Shown piece by piece: positions 17,128 to 26,251 of a DNA stretch of 42,157 bases (its first letter is position 1; the number at the start of each line of letters is the position of its first letter). Made by a program: the position numbers and the translations under genes. Location of the stretch: the NCBI GenBank assembly GCA_004195515.1, contig PSPR01000012.1:6923-49079 (forward strand), given 5' to 3'. This stretch comes from Methanobacteriota archaeon (GTDB lineage: Archaea > Thermoplasmatota > Poseidoniia > Poseidoniales > Poseidoniaceae). The notes beneath the pieces were generated by a model that saw only the letters and a program-made list of their open reading frames with translations, did not search any database and was not told where the DNA came from.

Positions 17128-17218
17128 GTGCTTGGTTCAGGATGAACTTCTTCAACCTTAACCTTGATTTATATTACAAGGTGGTAGTTTCAATTAGACC
17201 GGACCCCCCACCAACACC
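17128..17218. promoter_or_regulatory. Divergent promoter region of the ABC and aro operons
   Basis: TTTATATTA at 17168-17176 is the best TATA-like element for the plus-strand operon. ACCGGACCCC at 17198-17207 is identical to a site just before purP. Two AACCTT direct repeats lie at about 17153-17164. A binding site for the HTH-10 protein encoded directly downstream could be here. Confidence 0.35.
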
Positions 17219-17878
17219 ATGCGCGAAGTAAACCTCTCGTGGAATGCGAAGACGATTGAAAGGTCCGACTTCGCCCAAATAACCGCTATATCTAATTCAT
17301 ATGAAGTGGTTGCACATTTAGGCGTAACCCCTTCTGGAGCCAGGCAATTGGTTAAAATTTCACTCAAAGCCGGTTATGGGATCTCAAATATTAATGAAAT
17401 AGATTATTTGGAAGTGGAGGGGCAATTAAATTCTCATCCTTTACCCAAAGAAGGCGGCGAAGGCATCATCATTGTATGGAATAGACACCCCTTGTCGGTT
17501 GCGGCGATCAACTTCGATAGTTTACATGTCATCCCACCTTATACGATAGGAAAAGAGGGGCTTCAAATCACCATTAGAGGTCTTCCAGAAAGCGTTTCGG
17601 GTTTCCTTAAAACAACACGACTATTATTGCCTCCAGATAGTGTGAATGTCGTTGAGATTGAGGCGGGTGAAAACGAATTGTTTTCAATTTTGAGTCAAAA
17701 GCAGGTCGAAACCACAATCCTCGCATACCGAGCCGGATATTATCAAAATCCAAGAGGTATTTCGATGAGAGAATTATCTGAACTCACAAAAATTCCCCGA
17801 TCAACCTTGCAAGAACATTTAGCAAAATCCGAGATTTCCGTGATGAATTGGATCGCTAAAACCTATCTTTCCCATTGA
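17219..17878 (+). CDS. HTH-10 (bacterio-opsin activator-type) transcription regulator
   Basis: About 219 aa. Residues 160-215 form the HTH-10 DNA-binding domain: LSQKQVETTILAYRAGYY, NPRGISMRELSELTKIPRST and LQEHLAKSE match the archaeal 'LTxRQ..xL..A...GYYexPR..tl.eLA..lgiskSTlsehLrrAE'. The N-terminal 150 residues lack a recognisable sensor motif but are the length of the usual ligand or input domain. It is the first gene of the shikimate/aspartokinase operon, 9 bases before ADH synthase, so it most likely senses an aromatic or aspartate-family metabolite and controls this operon. That role is inferred from position. Confidence 0.85.
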   Translation: MREVNLSWNAKTIERSDFAQITAISNSYEVVAHLGVTPSGARQLVKISLKAGYGISNINEIDYLEVEGQLNSHPLPKEGGEGIIIVWNRHPLSVAAINFDSLHVIPPYTIGKEGLQITIRGLPESVSGFLKTTRLLLPPDSVNVVEIEAGENELFSILSQKQVETTILAYRAGYYQNPRGISMRELSELTKIPRSTLQEHLAKSEISVMNWIAKTYLSH

Positions 17879-17887
17879 GAAACCCTT

Positions 17888-18694
17888 GTGAATCAATCGC
17901 CCCTCGGACCGACCATGACCTCAATCGATAAACTCCTACCGGGCGGGAAGGGAGTTTGGATTCCAATCGACCATGGTGTCTCTGATTATCCAGTTCCGGG
18001 ATTGGAAAACCTTGAGAAAATCATTACTCTTTTAGCAAGAGGAGGAGCCGATGCAATCGTCGCCCAAAAGGGGGTAATAAGCAGTTATTCACATCTTCAC
18101 CCAGGGAAAATGGTCGCTCATTTATCGGTTTCAACTCGCCATGCTGGTGGTAACTCAAGCGATAAAATATTGGTTGGAACAGTTGAAGAATCGCTAAGCC
18201 GTGGCGCAGCAGGTGTTAGTGTTCAAGTCAATATGGGAAGTGAGGCAGAGCCTGAAATGATTAGAAGACTTGCCGAAATATCAAATCAATCATTCAAATC
18301 AAAAACCCCACTTTTAGGAATGATTTATCCTAGAGGTGAAAACCTTTCCTTGATGGAAGGGGACACAACCGATGGTGCTGCGCATGCTGCACGACTTGGA
18401 TTTGAATTGGGTTGTGATGTTGTGAAAACAAAATGGACCGGTGATATTGCCTCATTCAAAAAAGTCTGTGATGCGGTTCCAATACCGGTATTGATTGCCG
18501 GCGGTCCAGCGGGCTCAACAGATCGTGAAGTTCTCGAAATCGTCTATCAGGCAATGCTCGCAGGCGCTGGAGGCGTTTGCATGGGCAGGCAGGTCTTTTC
18601 TCACCCTCACCCAGACAAAATGGTAAGAGCCCTTCGAGAAATCGTACATTCCGGCAAGGATGTCGATCAAGCTATAGCCGCATCAGGATTGTGA
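17888..18694 (+). CDS. aroA': 2-amino-3,7-dideoxy-D-threo-hept-6-ulosonate (ADH) synthase
   Basis: About 268 aa. It belongs to the archaeal class I FBP-aldolase family and joins 6-deoxy-5-ketofructose 1-phosphate with aspartate semialdehyde, the first committed step of the archaeal dehydroquinate route. Signatures are VWIPIDHGVSDYP, GGADAIVAQKG, VSVQVNMGSE, GMIYPRGE, DVVKTKWTGD (Schiff-base Lys in strand 6), VLIAGGP and GVCMGRQVF. The GTG at 17888 keeps more of the N-terminus that relatives have; the ATG at 17915 would shorten it. It is followed after 5 bases by dehydroquinate synthase II, the next enzyme, which rules out a glycolytic aldolase role on context. Confidence 0.9.
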   Translation: MNQSPLGPTMTSIDKLLPGGKGVWIPIDHGVSDYPVPGLENLEKIITLLARGGADAIVAQKGVISSYSHLHPGKMVAHLSVSTRHAGGNSSDKILVGTVEESLSRGAAGVSVQVNMGSEAEPEMIRRLAEISNQSFKSKTPLLGMIYPRGENLSLMEGDTTDGAAHAARLGFELGCDVVKTKWTGDIASFKKVCDAVPIPVLIAGGPAGSTDREVLEIVYQAMLAGAGGVCMGRQVFSHPHPDKMVRALREIVHSGKDVDQAIAASGL

Positions 18695-18699
18695 ATTAA

Positions 18700-19671
18700 A
18701 TGCAGGTTTGGCTAGAATCTGGTACCAGGGTTACCGGAGTGGATTTGGTTGGTGGAGATGACCTCTTAGTCGATGGAAACGCGCTATATATTGAGGGAAA
18801 ACAAGTTGGCAGAAGGGTCGACGTAAGCGATTCGGCAGGCCAAGGGATGGCTCGTTCATTGGCCGGAAGTGTCGAGTGGATCCTGCTTGACCTTGGCCAT
18901 TGGAAAATGATACCAATCGAAAATATAATCGCTGCTTGTGATGGTGGCCCAACCAAAATTGCAGCCAGAATAGATTCTTACGAGCAGGTAATCGGTGCCG
19001 CATTTGCATTAGAGATCGGGGTAGATGCCCTATTGGTCCCAGAATCTATCCTCGAAACGGCACTGATTGCAAAATCACAACGAAAGGAATCAAAGGTCAT
19101 TGAAGAAATTCCCGTTCAAGATGATTTTTCTCTGAGCACAGTTGAAGTTATCGAGGTTAAAGAAGGAGGTGTTGGAGATAGGGTCTGCGTCGATTTGACC
19201 TCAATGATGGAATTGGGAGAAGGGATGTTGATCGGATCCTCCGCTTCGTCGTTGATATTGGTTCATGGCGAAACGGTAGCTTCCGAATTTGTTCCAACCC
19301 GCCCGTTTAGGGTAAACGCAGGAGCGGTTCACTCTTACATTTTGATGGGTGATGGCTCAACAAAATATCTGAGCGAATTGAAGATGGGCGACGAGGTTTT
19401 AGTGGTTTCAAACGATGGATTGAGCCGAATTGCTACAATTGGGCGAACGAAAATTGAGAAGAGGCCATTTATTTTATTCCGCTGGCGCGATGAAAAGAAT
19501 AAAGAAGCCGGAGCGCTTCTTCAGCAAGCGGAGACGGTAAGACTAGTCGGTGCGACCTTCCACACAATTTCGATAACCTCGCTTAAACCGGGCATGGAAT
19601 TGATTGGATGGAGTGGCGGTAAAGGGCGCCATATCGGCGTCCAAATCAGTGCTGAGGTCACCGAGAAATAG
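18700..19671 (+). CDS. aroB': 3-dehydroquinate synthase II
   Basis: About 323 aa. This NAD-dependent archaeal enzyme oxidatively deaminates ADH and cyclises it to 3-dehydroquinate. Diagnostic stretches are [83 protein letters not shown] and RPFILFRWR. It is somewhat shorter than methanogen and haloarchaeal homologues because the N-terminal segment is compact. With ADH synthase before it and shikimate kinase after it (11-base gap), the reading is secure. Confidence 0.94.
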   Translation: MQVWLESGTRVTGVDLVGGDDLLVDGNALYIEGKQVGRRVDVSDSAGQGMARSLAGSVEWILLDLGHWKMIPIENIIAACDGGPTKIAARIDSYEQVIGAAFALEIGVDALLVPESILETALIAKSQRKESKVIEEIPVQDDFSLSTVEVIEVKEGGVGDRVCVDLTSMMELGEGMLIGSSASSLILVHGETVASEFVPTRPFRVNAGAVHSYILMGDGSTKYLSELKMGDEVLVVSNDGLSRIATIGRTKIEKRPFILFRWRDEKNKEAGALLQQAETVRLVGATFHTISITSLKPGMELIGWSGGKGRHIGVQISAEVTEK

Positions 19672-19682
19672 GCGGTGATATT

Positions 19683-20558
19683 TTGGCAATATTGGGCAAA
19701 GGAACCGCGAATGGTGCTTGTTCTTTACTTCATGCTGCAGGTCTAGGATATGGTGCTTCTTTAGCATTGGATTTACCTGTAATCGTTCGTTTATTGGATA
19801 AAGAGCCAAAAAGCAAATTAGACGATCCTGATAATTTGTTAGAATCGGTAATTAAGGTTTGGAGAGAAATGAAATTACCTTCTGCTGGCCCAGAATTATA
19901 TTGGACTGTCAAGTCAAAAATCCCTCCAAGACAAGGATTGAAATCAAGTGCAGCAATCGCGGTTGCAGCCATCAGAGCTCTCTCAAAAGCAACCGATCAA
20001 GAACTTGAAAATCATCAAATCGTAGATTTAGCGGCAAAAGCCCAAGTCGATGCTGGTGTCTCGATAACCGGAAGTATTGATGATGCTTGGGCTGCAACCG
20101 AAGGAGGTTGGAAATTGATCAATGTGCATGCAGAAGATATCCAATCGGGTGTAATTATGGAGCAAGCGGGACCCACAAGTGAGGATTGGCGGGTGTTCTT
20201 ATTATTACGAGGTGAAAGAGATATTCAACCAGAGCCTGAGGATTTTTCTTATCATCAACAAGCATTCTCTCAAGCCTTAGCAGCCTTACAGGAAGGAAAA
20301 GAAATGGTTGCTATTACATGGAATGGGAGAGGAGTCGTAGGTGTACTCAACGATCCAAAGGGTCGACGTTTGACCAATGATGCATTCGTCAACGGAGCAA
20401 GAGCAGCAGGTATTAGTGGTTCAGGCTCGGCTATAGCAATATTTGCAGCAGCCGTAAGTGGCCCTACATGTGAAAGGCTACTCAAGTGGTACGATAAATT
20501 CCCAGATGTCGAAATCATTGAAACATCGATAATAAATGCTGAAATTGCTGAGGACTAA
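19683..20558 (+). CDS. aroK: Archaeal (GHMP-type) shikimate kinase
   Basis: About 291 aa, using TTG at 19683 with GGCGGTG upstream. It phosphorylates shikimate at O3 and is unrelated to bacterial AroK. GHMP-kinase motifs are present: the N-terminal GKGTANGACSLLHAAGLGYG, the ATP loop IPPRQGLKSSAAIAVAAI and the C-terminal GISGSGSAIAIFA. The SITGSIDDAWAATEGGW stretch is typical of archaeal shikimate kinases within the family. Confidence 0.92.
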   Translation: MAILGKGTANGACSLLHAAGLGYGASLALDLPVIVRLLDKEPKSKLDDPDNLLESVIKVWREMKLPSAGPELYWTVKSKIPPRQGLKSSAAIAVAAIRALSKATDQELENHQIVDLAAKAQVDAGVSITGSIDDAWAATEGGWKLINVHAEDIQSGVIMEQAGPTSEDWRVFLLLRGERDIQPEPEDFSYHQQAFSQALAALQEGKEMVAITWNGRGVVGVLNDPKGRRLTNDAFVNGARAAGISGSGSAIAIFAAAVSGPTCERLLKWYDKFPDVEIIETSIINAEIAED

Positions 20559-20604
20559 ACAAAGCCCACATTCTTGTGTAATGGCATTCCAGCCAACCTA
20601 TAGC

Positions 20605-21597
20605 ATGCGGATGAGAGTTGGCTCAAATCTGGTCGTCACCCTCTTCGGTGAATCTCATGGCCCCGCTGTGGGGGCACTCATCGATGGCTATCCAAGCGGC
20701 CATCGAATCGATGCAGAGCAATTGCTTATTGATATGGATAGCCGAAAACCTGGTACATCTCGATTAGCCTCAATGCGAAAAGAATCCGATAAAGTCGAAA
20801 TTCTCTCAGGGGTATACGAAGGTAATTCAACCGGGCTGCCTATCCTTTTATTGATCAGAAATGAGGATGTAAAATCCAAGGATTATTCCTTTTTACCCAA
20901 CCTACCAAGACCAGGCCATGTCGACCATCCAATCGATATCAAAACCGATGGATATGCTGACCTCAGGGGAGGTGGATCCTTTTCGGCCCGACTAACAGCA
21001 GGTTTGGTTGCAGCAGGTTCACTAAGTCGTTCAATATTACCAAAAGACTGGAAAATTGAAGCAAAAGTTGGCGCTTTGGGTGGTTTGGAAGGTGTTGAGG
21101 CCGAAGCCTTAGCATCTCAAGTTAAGAAGGCCGGAGATTCTCTTGGATCGAGAGTCGATCTGACGATTTCTGGCTTACCAGTCGGCTTTGGTGAGCCATG
21201 GTTCGATGGAATTGAACCAGTTTTGGCTCGAGCATTGATGGCAATTCCGGCAGCGAGAGCCGTGGAGTTTGGCCGCGGGGTCGAATCTGGAGTCATGAGA
21301 GGGAGTGAACATAATGATGCTTGGCAAGATGGCATGTCGCTCAAACCAGGTGCCGATGGTGCACTGGGTGGAATGGCGACTGGTGCTGCACTAAAAGTTA
21401 GGATTACATTCAAACCACCGAGTGGTATTTCGATGCCACAAACCACATTTAACAAGGCAAAGAACTCGATGGACGAATTGCAGATAAAGGGCAGGCATGA
21501 CCCCGTAATTGCCCCGAGAGCACGTCCAGTAGTCGAAGCGGTTACAAGATTGGTAATCGCCGATCTAGCAATTAAAGGCGGATATATCGATGGATGA
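20605..21597 (+). CDS. aroC: Chorismate synthase
   Basis: About 330 aa from ATG 20605. Starts at 20536, 20581 and 20611 are also in frame, but most relatives have only about 8-10 residues before VTLFGESHGP. It converts EPSP to chorismate using reduced FMN. Signatures are FGESHGPAVG, RKPGTSR, RPGHVDHP, LRGGGSFSARLTAG (FMN and substrate loop), MRGSEHNDAW and KGRHDPVIAPRARPVVEA. It overlaps the aspartokinase start by 8 bases. 3-Dehydroquinase, shikimate dehydrogenase and EPSP synthase are not in the window and must be elsewhere. Confidence 0.94.
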   Translation: MRMRVGSNLVVTLFGESHGPAVGALIDGYPSGHRIDAEQLLIDMDSRKPGTSRLASMRKESDKVEILSGVYEGNSTGLPILLLIRNEDVKSKDYSFLPNLPRPGHVDHPIDIKTDGYADLRGGGSFSARLTAGLVAAGSLSRSILPKDWKIEAKVGALGGLEGVEAEALASQVKKAGDSLGSRVDLTISGLPVGFGEPWFDGIEPVLARALMAIPAARAVEFGRGVESGVMRGSEHNDAWQDGMSLKPGADGALGGMATGAALKVRITFKPPSGISMPQTTFNKAKNSMDELQIKGRHDPVIAPRARPVVEAVTRLVIADLAIKGGYIDG

Positions 21598-22837
21598 AAT
21601 TATCGTTCACAAATTCGGTGGGTCGTGTTTGCGCGAAAGCCAGGATATCGACCGTATTTTCGAAGTTCTGAAGAAATCCCCTGGCACGCCGATAGTCGTA
21701 GTCTCAGCTCTTTGGGGCATGACTGATATTTTGTTACGAGCTGCTCGGGAACCAAGATATGCTGGGCGGTTGGTCGAGGATTTGAAATCTCAACATCTAA
21801 GGTTTGCTCCGGGTCTAGAGCAAGGACCATTCGGTGATTTATTCGTAAAAGTTCTCAACGGAATCTCAACCGAATTGGTTAAATTATCATCAGAAGATAA
21901 ATCATTGAGAAGTGAAAATCTCATTCTAGCAGCTGGGGAACGCTTGAGTGCACTAGTTGTAGCTCACCGTTTATGTGAATCTGGTTTGAGTGCGCACCCT
22001 GTAGGAGCAGAGGATATTGGATTAAGACTCAAAGGTAGCGGCAGAGCGACTAAAATCGATATCGAATCCTCTAATATTTGGCTTAACAGAGAAGTATTGG
22101 TCGGTGTTCCAATCCTCACCGGATGGTTTGGACAAGGGGATGATGGCGAGATTGCAATATTGTCAAGAGGTGGTTCGGATCATTCCGCAGCCGCGTTTGC
22201 GAATCTTATGGATGCAAAGAAAATCATCCTTTGGAAGGATGTTGATGGCATCAAAGAATTGAATCCACGCTGGGGAATCGATACAAAATCGATTCCATAT
22301 CTCGGTTATGGGGAAGCGGCCGAATTATCTCGGCATGGAACCCCTGTGATCCACCCTGCGACTGTTGACCCGCTAGTAAAGAAAGGAATCCCACTCGAAA
22401 TTAAAAATATCACAAAGCCAAATAAACCTGCAGCAACGATGATTGGTCCAGATATTTCTATTTCGTCAATCAAGGCGATAGGTTGCCAACCAGGAGTTGC
22501 TGTAATCAATAGCAATGCGCCTTTACACAGCGATTTACTTAGCAGGTTAGAGAGTGCTGATGTTACTGCTTGGTCTTTGAATTCAACTCCTGAGAAAATG
22601 AGATTAATCATTCCTAGTTCAGAGCTTTATTTGATTGAAGATTTGGTAGATGGAACGATAGAACATCATAGTGCAATGATTTCTATCATTGGGCCAATCA
22701 TAGGTAAAATCGAATGTGTTCACGAAATTATCTCGACCAATAATAATGGAACAAGACTAATTGTCAATTGTGATGATATTCCAATCATGTTGGAAAATCT
22801 GCATCAATCTTTGTTTTCTCGCCAAGATTGCAAATGA
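21590..22837 (+). CDS. lysC: Aspartate kinase
   Basis: About 415 aa. It phosphorylates aspartate, the first step toward aspartate semialdehyde, threonine, methionine and lysine. The kinase fold shows HKFGGSCLRES at the N-terminus, VVVSALWGMTD, AAGERLSA, ILSRGGSDHSAAAFA and WKDVDGI. RHGTPVIHPATVDPLVKKGI is the usual substrate loop. Residues from about 290 on look like ACT domains, the allosteric sites for end-product inhibition. In archaea the product pathway also feeds ADH synthase, encoded in the same operon, which explains the unusual linkage to shikimate genes. The last 34 bases overlap a convergent membrane protein gene. Confidence 0.93.
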   Translation: MDEIIVHKFGGSCLRESQDIDRIFEVLKKSPGTPIVVVSALWGMTDILLRAAREPRYAGRLVEDLKSQHLRFAPGLEQGPFGDLFVKVLNGISTELVKLSSEDKSLRSENLILAAGERLSALVVAHRLCESGLSAHPVGAEDIGLRLKGSGRATKIDIESSNIWLNREVLVGVPILTGWFGQGDDGEIAILSRGGSDHSAAAFANLMDAKKIILWKDVDGIKELNPRWGIDTKSIPYLGYGEAAELSRHGTPVIHPATVDPLVKKGIPLEIKNITKPNKPAATMIGPDISISSIKAIGCQPGVAVINSNAPLHSDLLSRLESADVTAWSLNSTPEKMRLIIPSSELYLIEDLVDGTIEHHSAMISIIGPIIGKIECVHEIISTNNNGTRLIVNCDDIPIMLENLHQSLFSRQDCK

Positions 22838-23718
22838 GTTGGCATATCTAATAGGAATAGTCCACCCACGATTAAGAATACAAATAAAGATCCTAGAGCA
22901 ACGCCGTAAACCGAGATTAACTCGACCGATTCACTCATTCTCACCGCGGTTTGCTCGGAGAATAATGATACGAATGCAGGCAGAATTGTATTTGCACTCA
23001 GAACTACCATAGCAAGGCTTCCTGCGATGATTGGGTTGATGATTAAAGAGCGGTGGTATCTACTGACGATCTTCTTTACATTCATCACGTAAACCTCTCG
23101 GGTTCTTATCGAAGTGTCGAGCATACTAAATCTGAGAACTCCGTTACTAAGTTCGAAGAACATTACCAGCAAGACAGCATAGACGACAACAAGAATTGTC
23201 AACAAGAAATCGTTATCTGCGAAGCCGAATAAATCCTGGGAAAGCGATACCTTCGAAGAAGCGAAACGAAGAACTGAAAGGATGAAAAGAACATATGATG
23301 CCAAAAGATAACGAGCATCTCTACCCATCACACCCCAGAATCCACTACTAACTGCACCTATAACTACCATCAATTGAATGATATTTGCAATCGTGATGCT
23401 CCCGGTAATTGCAAACCAAATAGTTCCTACCGCCGGGGTTACGATATAGGTTAGAATTCCTAAACCTATGAGAACACCATAACAACCGAGTTGGAGGTTT
23501 TGAACCATCTTATCTGCAGGTAAAAATTTCATCTTTGGAACCAATGGCCCGCCGAGTAAACTTTCGATAAAGGAGGGGATTTCGACGGTCGGAACCGCAT
23601 CTTTTGGAATATCTGAACCAGCAGACATTTGGCCAGCCAGTTTTTTGCGAGATGGTGCCGCAGAACGAACGGTCTTACCATCGTATAGATGAGATGTATC
23701 TCCAGATTTTGTTGCCAT
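22804..23718 (-). CDS. Polytopic membrane protein of the MoxR/DUF58 cluster
   Basis: About 304 aa with a soluble N-terminus (about 75 residues; lysines near KTVRSAAPSRKK) and roughly seven transmembrane helices (YGVLIGLGILTYIVTPAVG, IIQLMVVIGAVSSGFWGVMG, LTILVVVYAVLLVMFFELS, VALGSLFVFLIVGGLFLLD). No family is recognised. It follows the DUF58 gene by 14 bases with AAGGAAGG upstream of the ATG, so it is the last gene of that run and may be the membrane platform on which MoxR/DUF58 act. Its C-terminus overlaps lysC on the other strand by 34 bases. Confidence 0.7.
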   Translation of the reverse strand: MATKSGDTSHLYDGKTVRSAAPSRKKLAGQMSAGSDIPKDAVPTVEIPSFIESLLGGPLVPKMKFLPADKMVQNLQLGCYGVLIGLGILTYIVTPAVGTIWFAITGSITIANIIQLMVVIGAVSSGFWGVMGRDARYLLASYVLFILSVLRFASSKVSLSQDLFGFADNDFLLTILVVVYAVLLVMFFELSNGVLRFSMLDTSIRTREVYVMNVKKIVSRYHRSLIINPIIAGSLAMVVLSANTILPAFVSLFSEQTAVRMSESVELISVYGVALGSLFVFLIVGGLFLLDMPTHLQSWRENKD

Positions 23719-23732
23719 TCAAATCCCTTCCT

Positions 23733-25046
23733 TCAGAAACCTCTAGCTCCGGCTAATGCTGTAGAGAGGAGCATATCTGGCTCCCAATCCATTATGTTGA
23801 CTCCAAGACTGCTCAATTCGCTGATCAAAACATCTCTTTCGGTCTTAAGAACCTCATATCCGGTTCGGTCAAGTCGTTTAGCATCGAATTCGAATTCAAG
23901 ACTAGAGGGTGATAGAACTGTTACATCGAAGTTACGTGCTCTGAAGTCTCTAAGAGCACTTACTACAGTTGGGTCATCTTCAAGGTTCGAAAGAACTATG
24001 ATTGGTGATCCTCTGTTAATATGAGGTAAAATTCTGTTTACTACAACTTTGAGTGGTGTATTTCCTCGAGCCATAGCGCCTGCTAATTTGGTAAGAATTA
24101 TGTATAATTGCTTAGATCCTGAATCGCGATCGATACTGACAATCTCGTCACCATAGGTCACAATTCCAACAGAGTCACGGCGACTCAGGAAAAACTTGGT
24201 TAAGCTCGCAGCGGCACGGGTTGAGTAAACCAATGCATTGCGAGAAACCGGGCCGGTCTCGGAAACAGATCGAGCGTCGACGATGATGATGATATCGCTC
24301 ACGGCATCTCTCTCACGTTCGTTGACCATCAGTTTTCCAGTTTTAGCATATGCGCTCCAGTTGATTGAACGGAAGGAATCTCCATCAAAGTATTCACGTA
24401 AGGAATAAAATTCGGAACCAGGCCCAGGTTGACGAATATTTACTGCACCGGTGAAGATTTTTGGAACTCGTGATTTTACGAATGTATCTTTGAGATCTTC
24501 CATTTTCGGGAATACAAGGAAATCGTTGTAAACATGCAACTCTTTTTCCTTGTGGAATAATCCGAATGGATCTTGAACCCGGACAGCCACCGGGCCAAGA
24601 CTGTAGAAGCCTCTCAGAGGACACTCGACCGTATATTCGATGAAGGTTTCACGGCGTGGACCTAATTCCATCAAAATATAATTTGCACCATCTTTGATGC
24701 GCATTACTTCTGGAACACGGTCTTTTACCTCGAGAATCTTTCCAAGTGCAGAATGATTCTGCATTCTCAGAGTAACACTCACCTCTCCATCTTCGAAGAT
24801 TCTAGCACTAGATAGCTTTCGCATCGCAGATACATTGGAGAGGGCAACGCCCTCTTCGCCACTCCATTCTTCAGCACGCCTGCCGCTACTAGCAACATCA
24901 GCGTGACTTCCAAATAGTGCAGCCCAAGTCAAGAAGACAAATATGACCACAGCAATAGTGACCAATTGAGAATTTCTTAGGGTTAAGCCAAGTAAATACA
25001 TGGCTACCGCTAATGATCCCAACATTGCGCTCTTTCGACTCCACAT
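23733..25046 (-). CDS. DUF58 (von Willebrand A-like) protein
   Basis: About 437 aa. Two N-terminal helices (residues 10-47) are followed by a beta-rich part and the DUF58 core (REYFDGDSFRSINWSAYAKTG, the hallmark 'R.Y.pGD..R.I.W...AR.g.l'). A vWA-like fold follows with the metal-site motif IIIVDARSVSE and RRDSVGIVTYGDE. DUF58 proteins are the usual partners of MoxR ATPases in complex assembly. GGAGGTGCGATAGC precedes the ATG. It follows moxR by 40 bases. Confidence 0.88.
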   Translation of the reverse strand: MWSRKSAMLGSLAVAMYLLGLTLRNSQLVTIAVVIFVFLTWAALFGSHADVASSGRRAEEWSGEEGVALSNVSAMRKLSSARIFEDGEVSVTLRMQNHSALGKILEVKDRVPEVMRIKDGANYILMELGPRRETFIEYTVECPLRGFYSLGPVAVRVQDPFGLFHKEKELHVYNDFLVFPKMEDLKDTFVKSRVPKIFTGAVNIRQPGPGSEFYSLREYFDGDSFRSINWSAYAKTGKLMVNERERDAVSDIIIIVDARSVSETGPVSRNALVYSTRAAASLTKFFLSRRDSVGIVTYGDEIVSIDRDSGSKQLYIILTKLAGAMARGNTPLKVVVNRILPHINRGSPIIVLSNLEDDPTVVSALRDFRARNFDVTVLSPSSLEFEFDAKRLDRTGYEVLKTERDVLISELSSLGVNIMDWEPDMLLSTALAGARGF

Positions 25047-25086
25047 GCTATCGCACCTCCTTCTCTAATCTATTTTCCAACTGGTC

Positions 25087-26232
25087 TCAGACGGTTGGGA
25101 CAGGTACTTCGCGTAGGATAGTCTGAATAACCTCACCTGGTTCCAGACCTTTGATCTGGTGTTCAGGCTTGAGGATAAGTCTGTGAGCTAATGCCAATTC
25201 CGCAATTGACTTGATGTCATCGGGAGTGACGAAATCGCGTCCTTTCAATGCTGCAGAAGCACGTGATGTTTTCAGGAGAGCCTGAGAACCACGAGGTGAA
25301 GCACCGACTAGAACCCGAGGGTCCTCACGAGTTCGGGAAACAACCTCGACCATGTACATGCGTAGAGCAGGGTCGACGTAAACGTCTTCACAAGCTTGTT
25401 GCATAGCAATTACACGCTGAGGATCGGTGATAACATCGACATCTACTGCGTCTTTTCCACGGGCGATACGTCGGGCTAGAATCTCATCTTCATCAGCACG
25501 GTCAGGATAACCGACGCTCATCTTAAACATGAATCGGTCTAATTGCGCTTCAGGTAGAGGGTACGTACCTTCTTGCTCGACCGGGTTCTGTGTTGCCATA
25601 ACGATGAACGGTGCTGGTAATTTGTGAGTAACGGTACCGATTGTAACCTGTTTCTCTTGCATAGCCTCAAGCAAAGCAGCTTGAGTCTTTGGTGGAGCAC
25701 GGTTAATCTCGTCAGCTAGAAGCAGGTTGCAAAATAGCGGCCCTGGCTTGAAGGTGAATTCACCCTTCTTAGCATCGTAGATGTTGGTTCCGGTGATATC
25801 TGCAGGTAACAGATCGGGAGTAAACTGAACACGCTTGAAGTCACAACCCAACGCATCTGCGAAAGTATTGGTCATCAAGGTCTTAGCCAAACCAGGGTAA
25901 TCTTCGAACAGAAGGTTTCCATCCGAAAGAATATTGATCAACACATTGTCGATGACGTGTGCTTTTCCAATAATTACCTTTTGAACTTCGGCGCTGATCG
26001 CACTTGCGATAGCACCAACTGCTGCGAGGCGCTCTCGGACTTCTGGTGTGCTTTGGTGTTTAGGCTGTGCCTGTACCGGTACTGGTGCTGCGTACGCTAC
26101 TGGAGCCGCTGGAGCAGCAGGAGCTATCGGCATTGGTGCCGAAGCTGCTGGTGCGACAGGAGCCACAGGAGCATGTACTGCAGGCATTGGTGCCGGTGCA
26201 GGGGGGGCTGCTGGGGGGGCTGGTGGTTGCAT
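25087..26232 (-). CDS. moxR: MoxR-family AAA+ ATPase
   Basis: About 381 aa. It starts with an unusual Pro/Ala-rich, collagen-like low-complexity stretch of about 57 residues, then a helix bundle and the AAA+ module: Walker A region LFEDYPGLAKTLM, the loop FTPDLLPADITG, Walker B LLLADEINRAPPKTQAALLE, sensor 1 MATQNPVEQEGTYPLPEAQL and arginine finger region RFMF. MoxR proteins remodel or activate partner proteins, often together with DUF58/vWA proteins encoded next door. AGGAGGT 8 bases before the ATG is a strong ribosome binding site. The Pro/Ala stretch may tether the enzyme to partners. Confidence 0.93.
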   Translation of the reverse strand: MQPPAPPAAPPAPAPMPAVHAPVAPVAPAASAPMPIAPAAPAAPVAYAAPVPVQAQPKHQSTPEVRERLAAVGAIASAISAEVQKVIIGKAHVIDNVLINILSDGNLLFEDYPGLAKTLMTNTFADALGCDFKRVQFTPDLLPADITGTNIYDAKKGEFTFKPGPLFCNLLLADEINRAPPKTQAALLEAMQEKQVTIGTVTHKLPAPFIVMATQNPVEQEGTYPLPEAQLDRFMFKMSVGYPDRADEDEILARRIARGKDAVDVDVITDPQRVIAMQQACEDVYVDPALRMYMVEVVSRTREDPRVLVGASPRGSQALLKTSRASAALKGRDFVTPDDIKSIAELALAHRLILKPEHQIKGLEPGEVIQTILREVPVPTV

Positions 26233-26251
26233 GTTTATTTACCTCCTAGGT

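Noticed and set aside
17888-18694. Fructose-bisphosphate aldolase reading
   Set aside because: Same family, but placement directly before dehydroquinate synthase II indicates ADH synthase.
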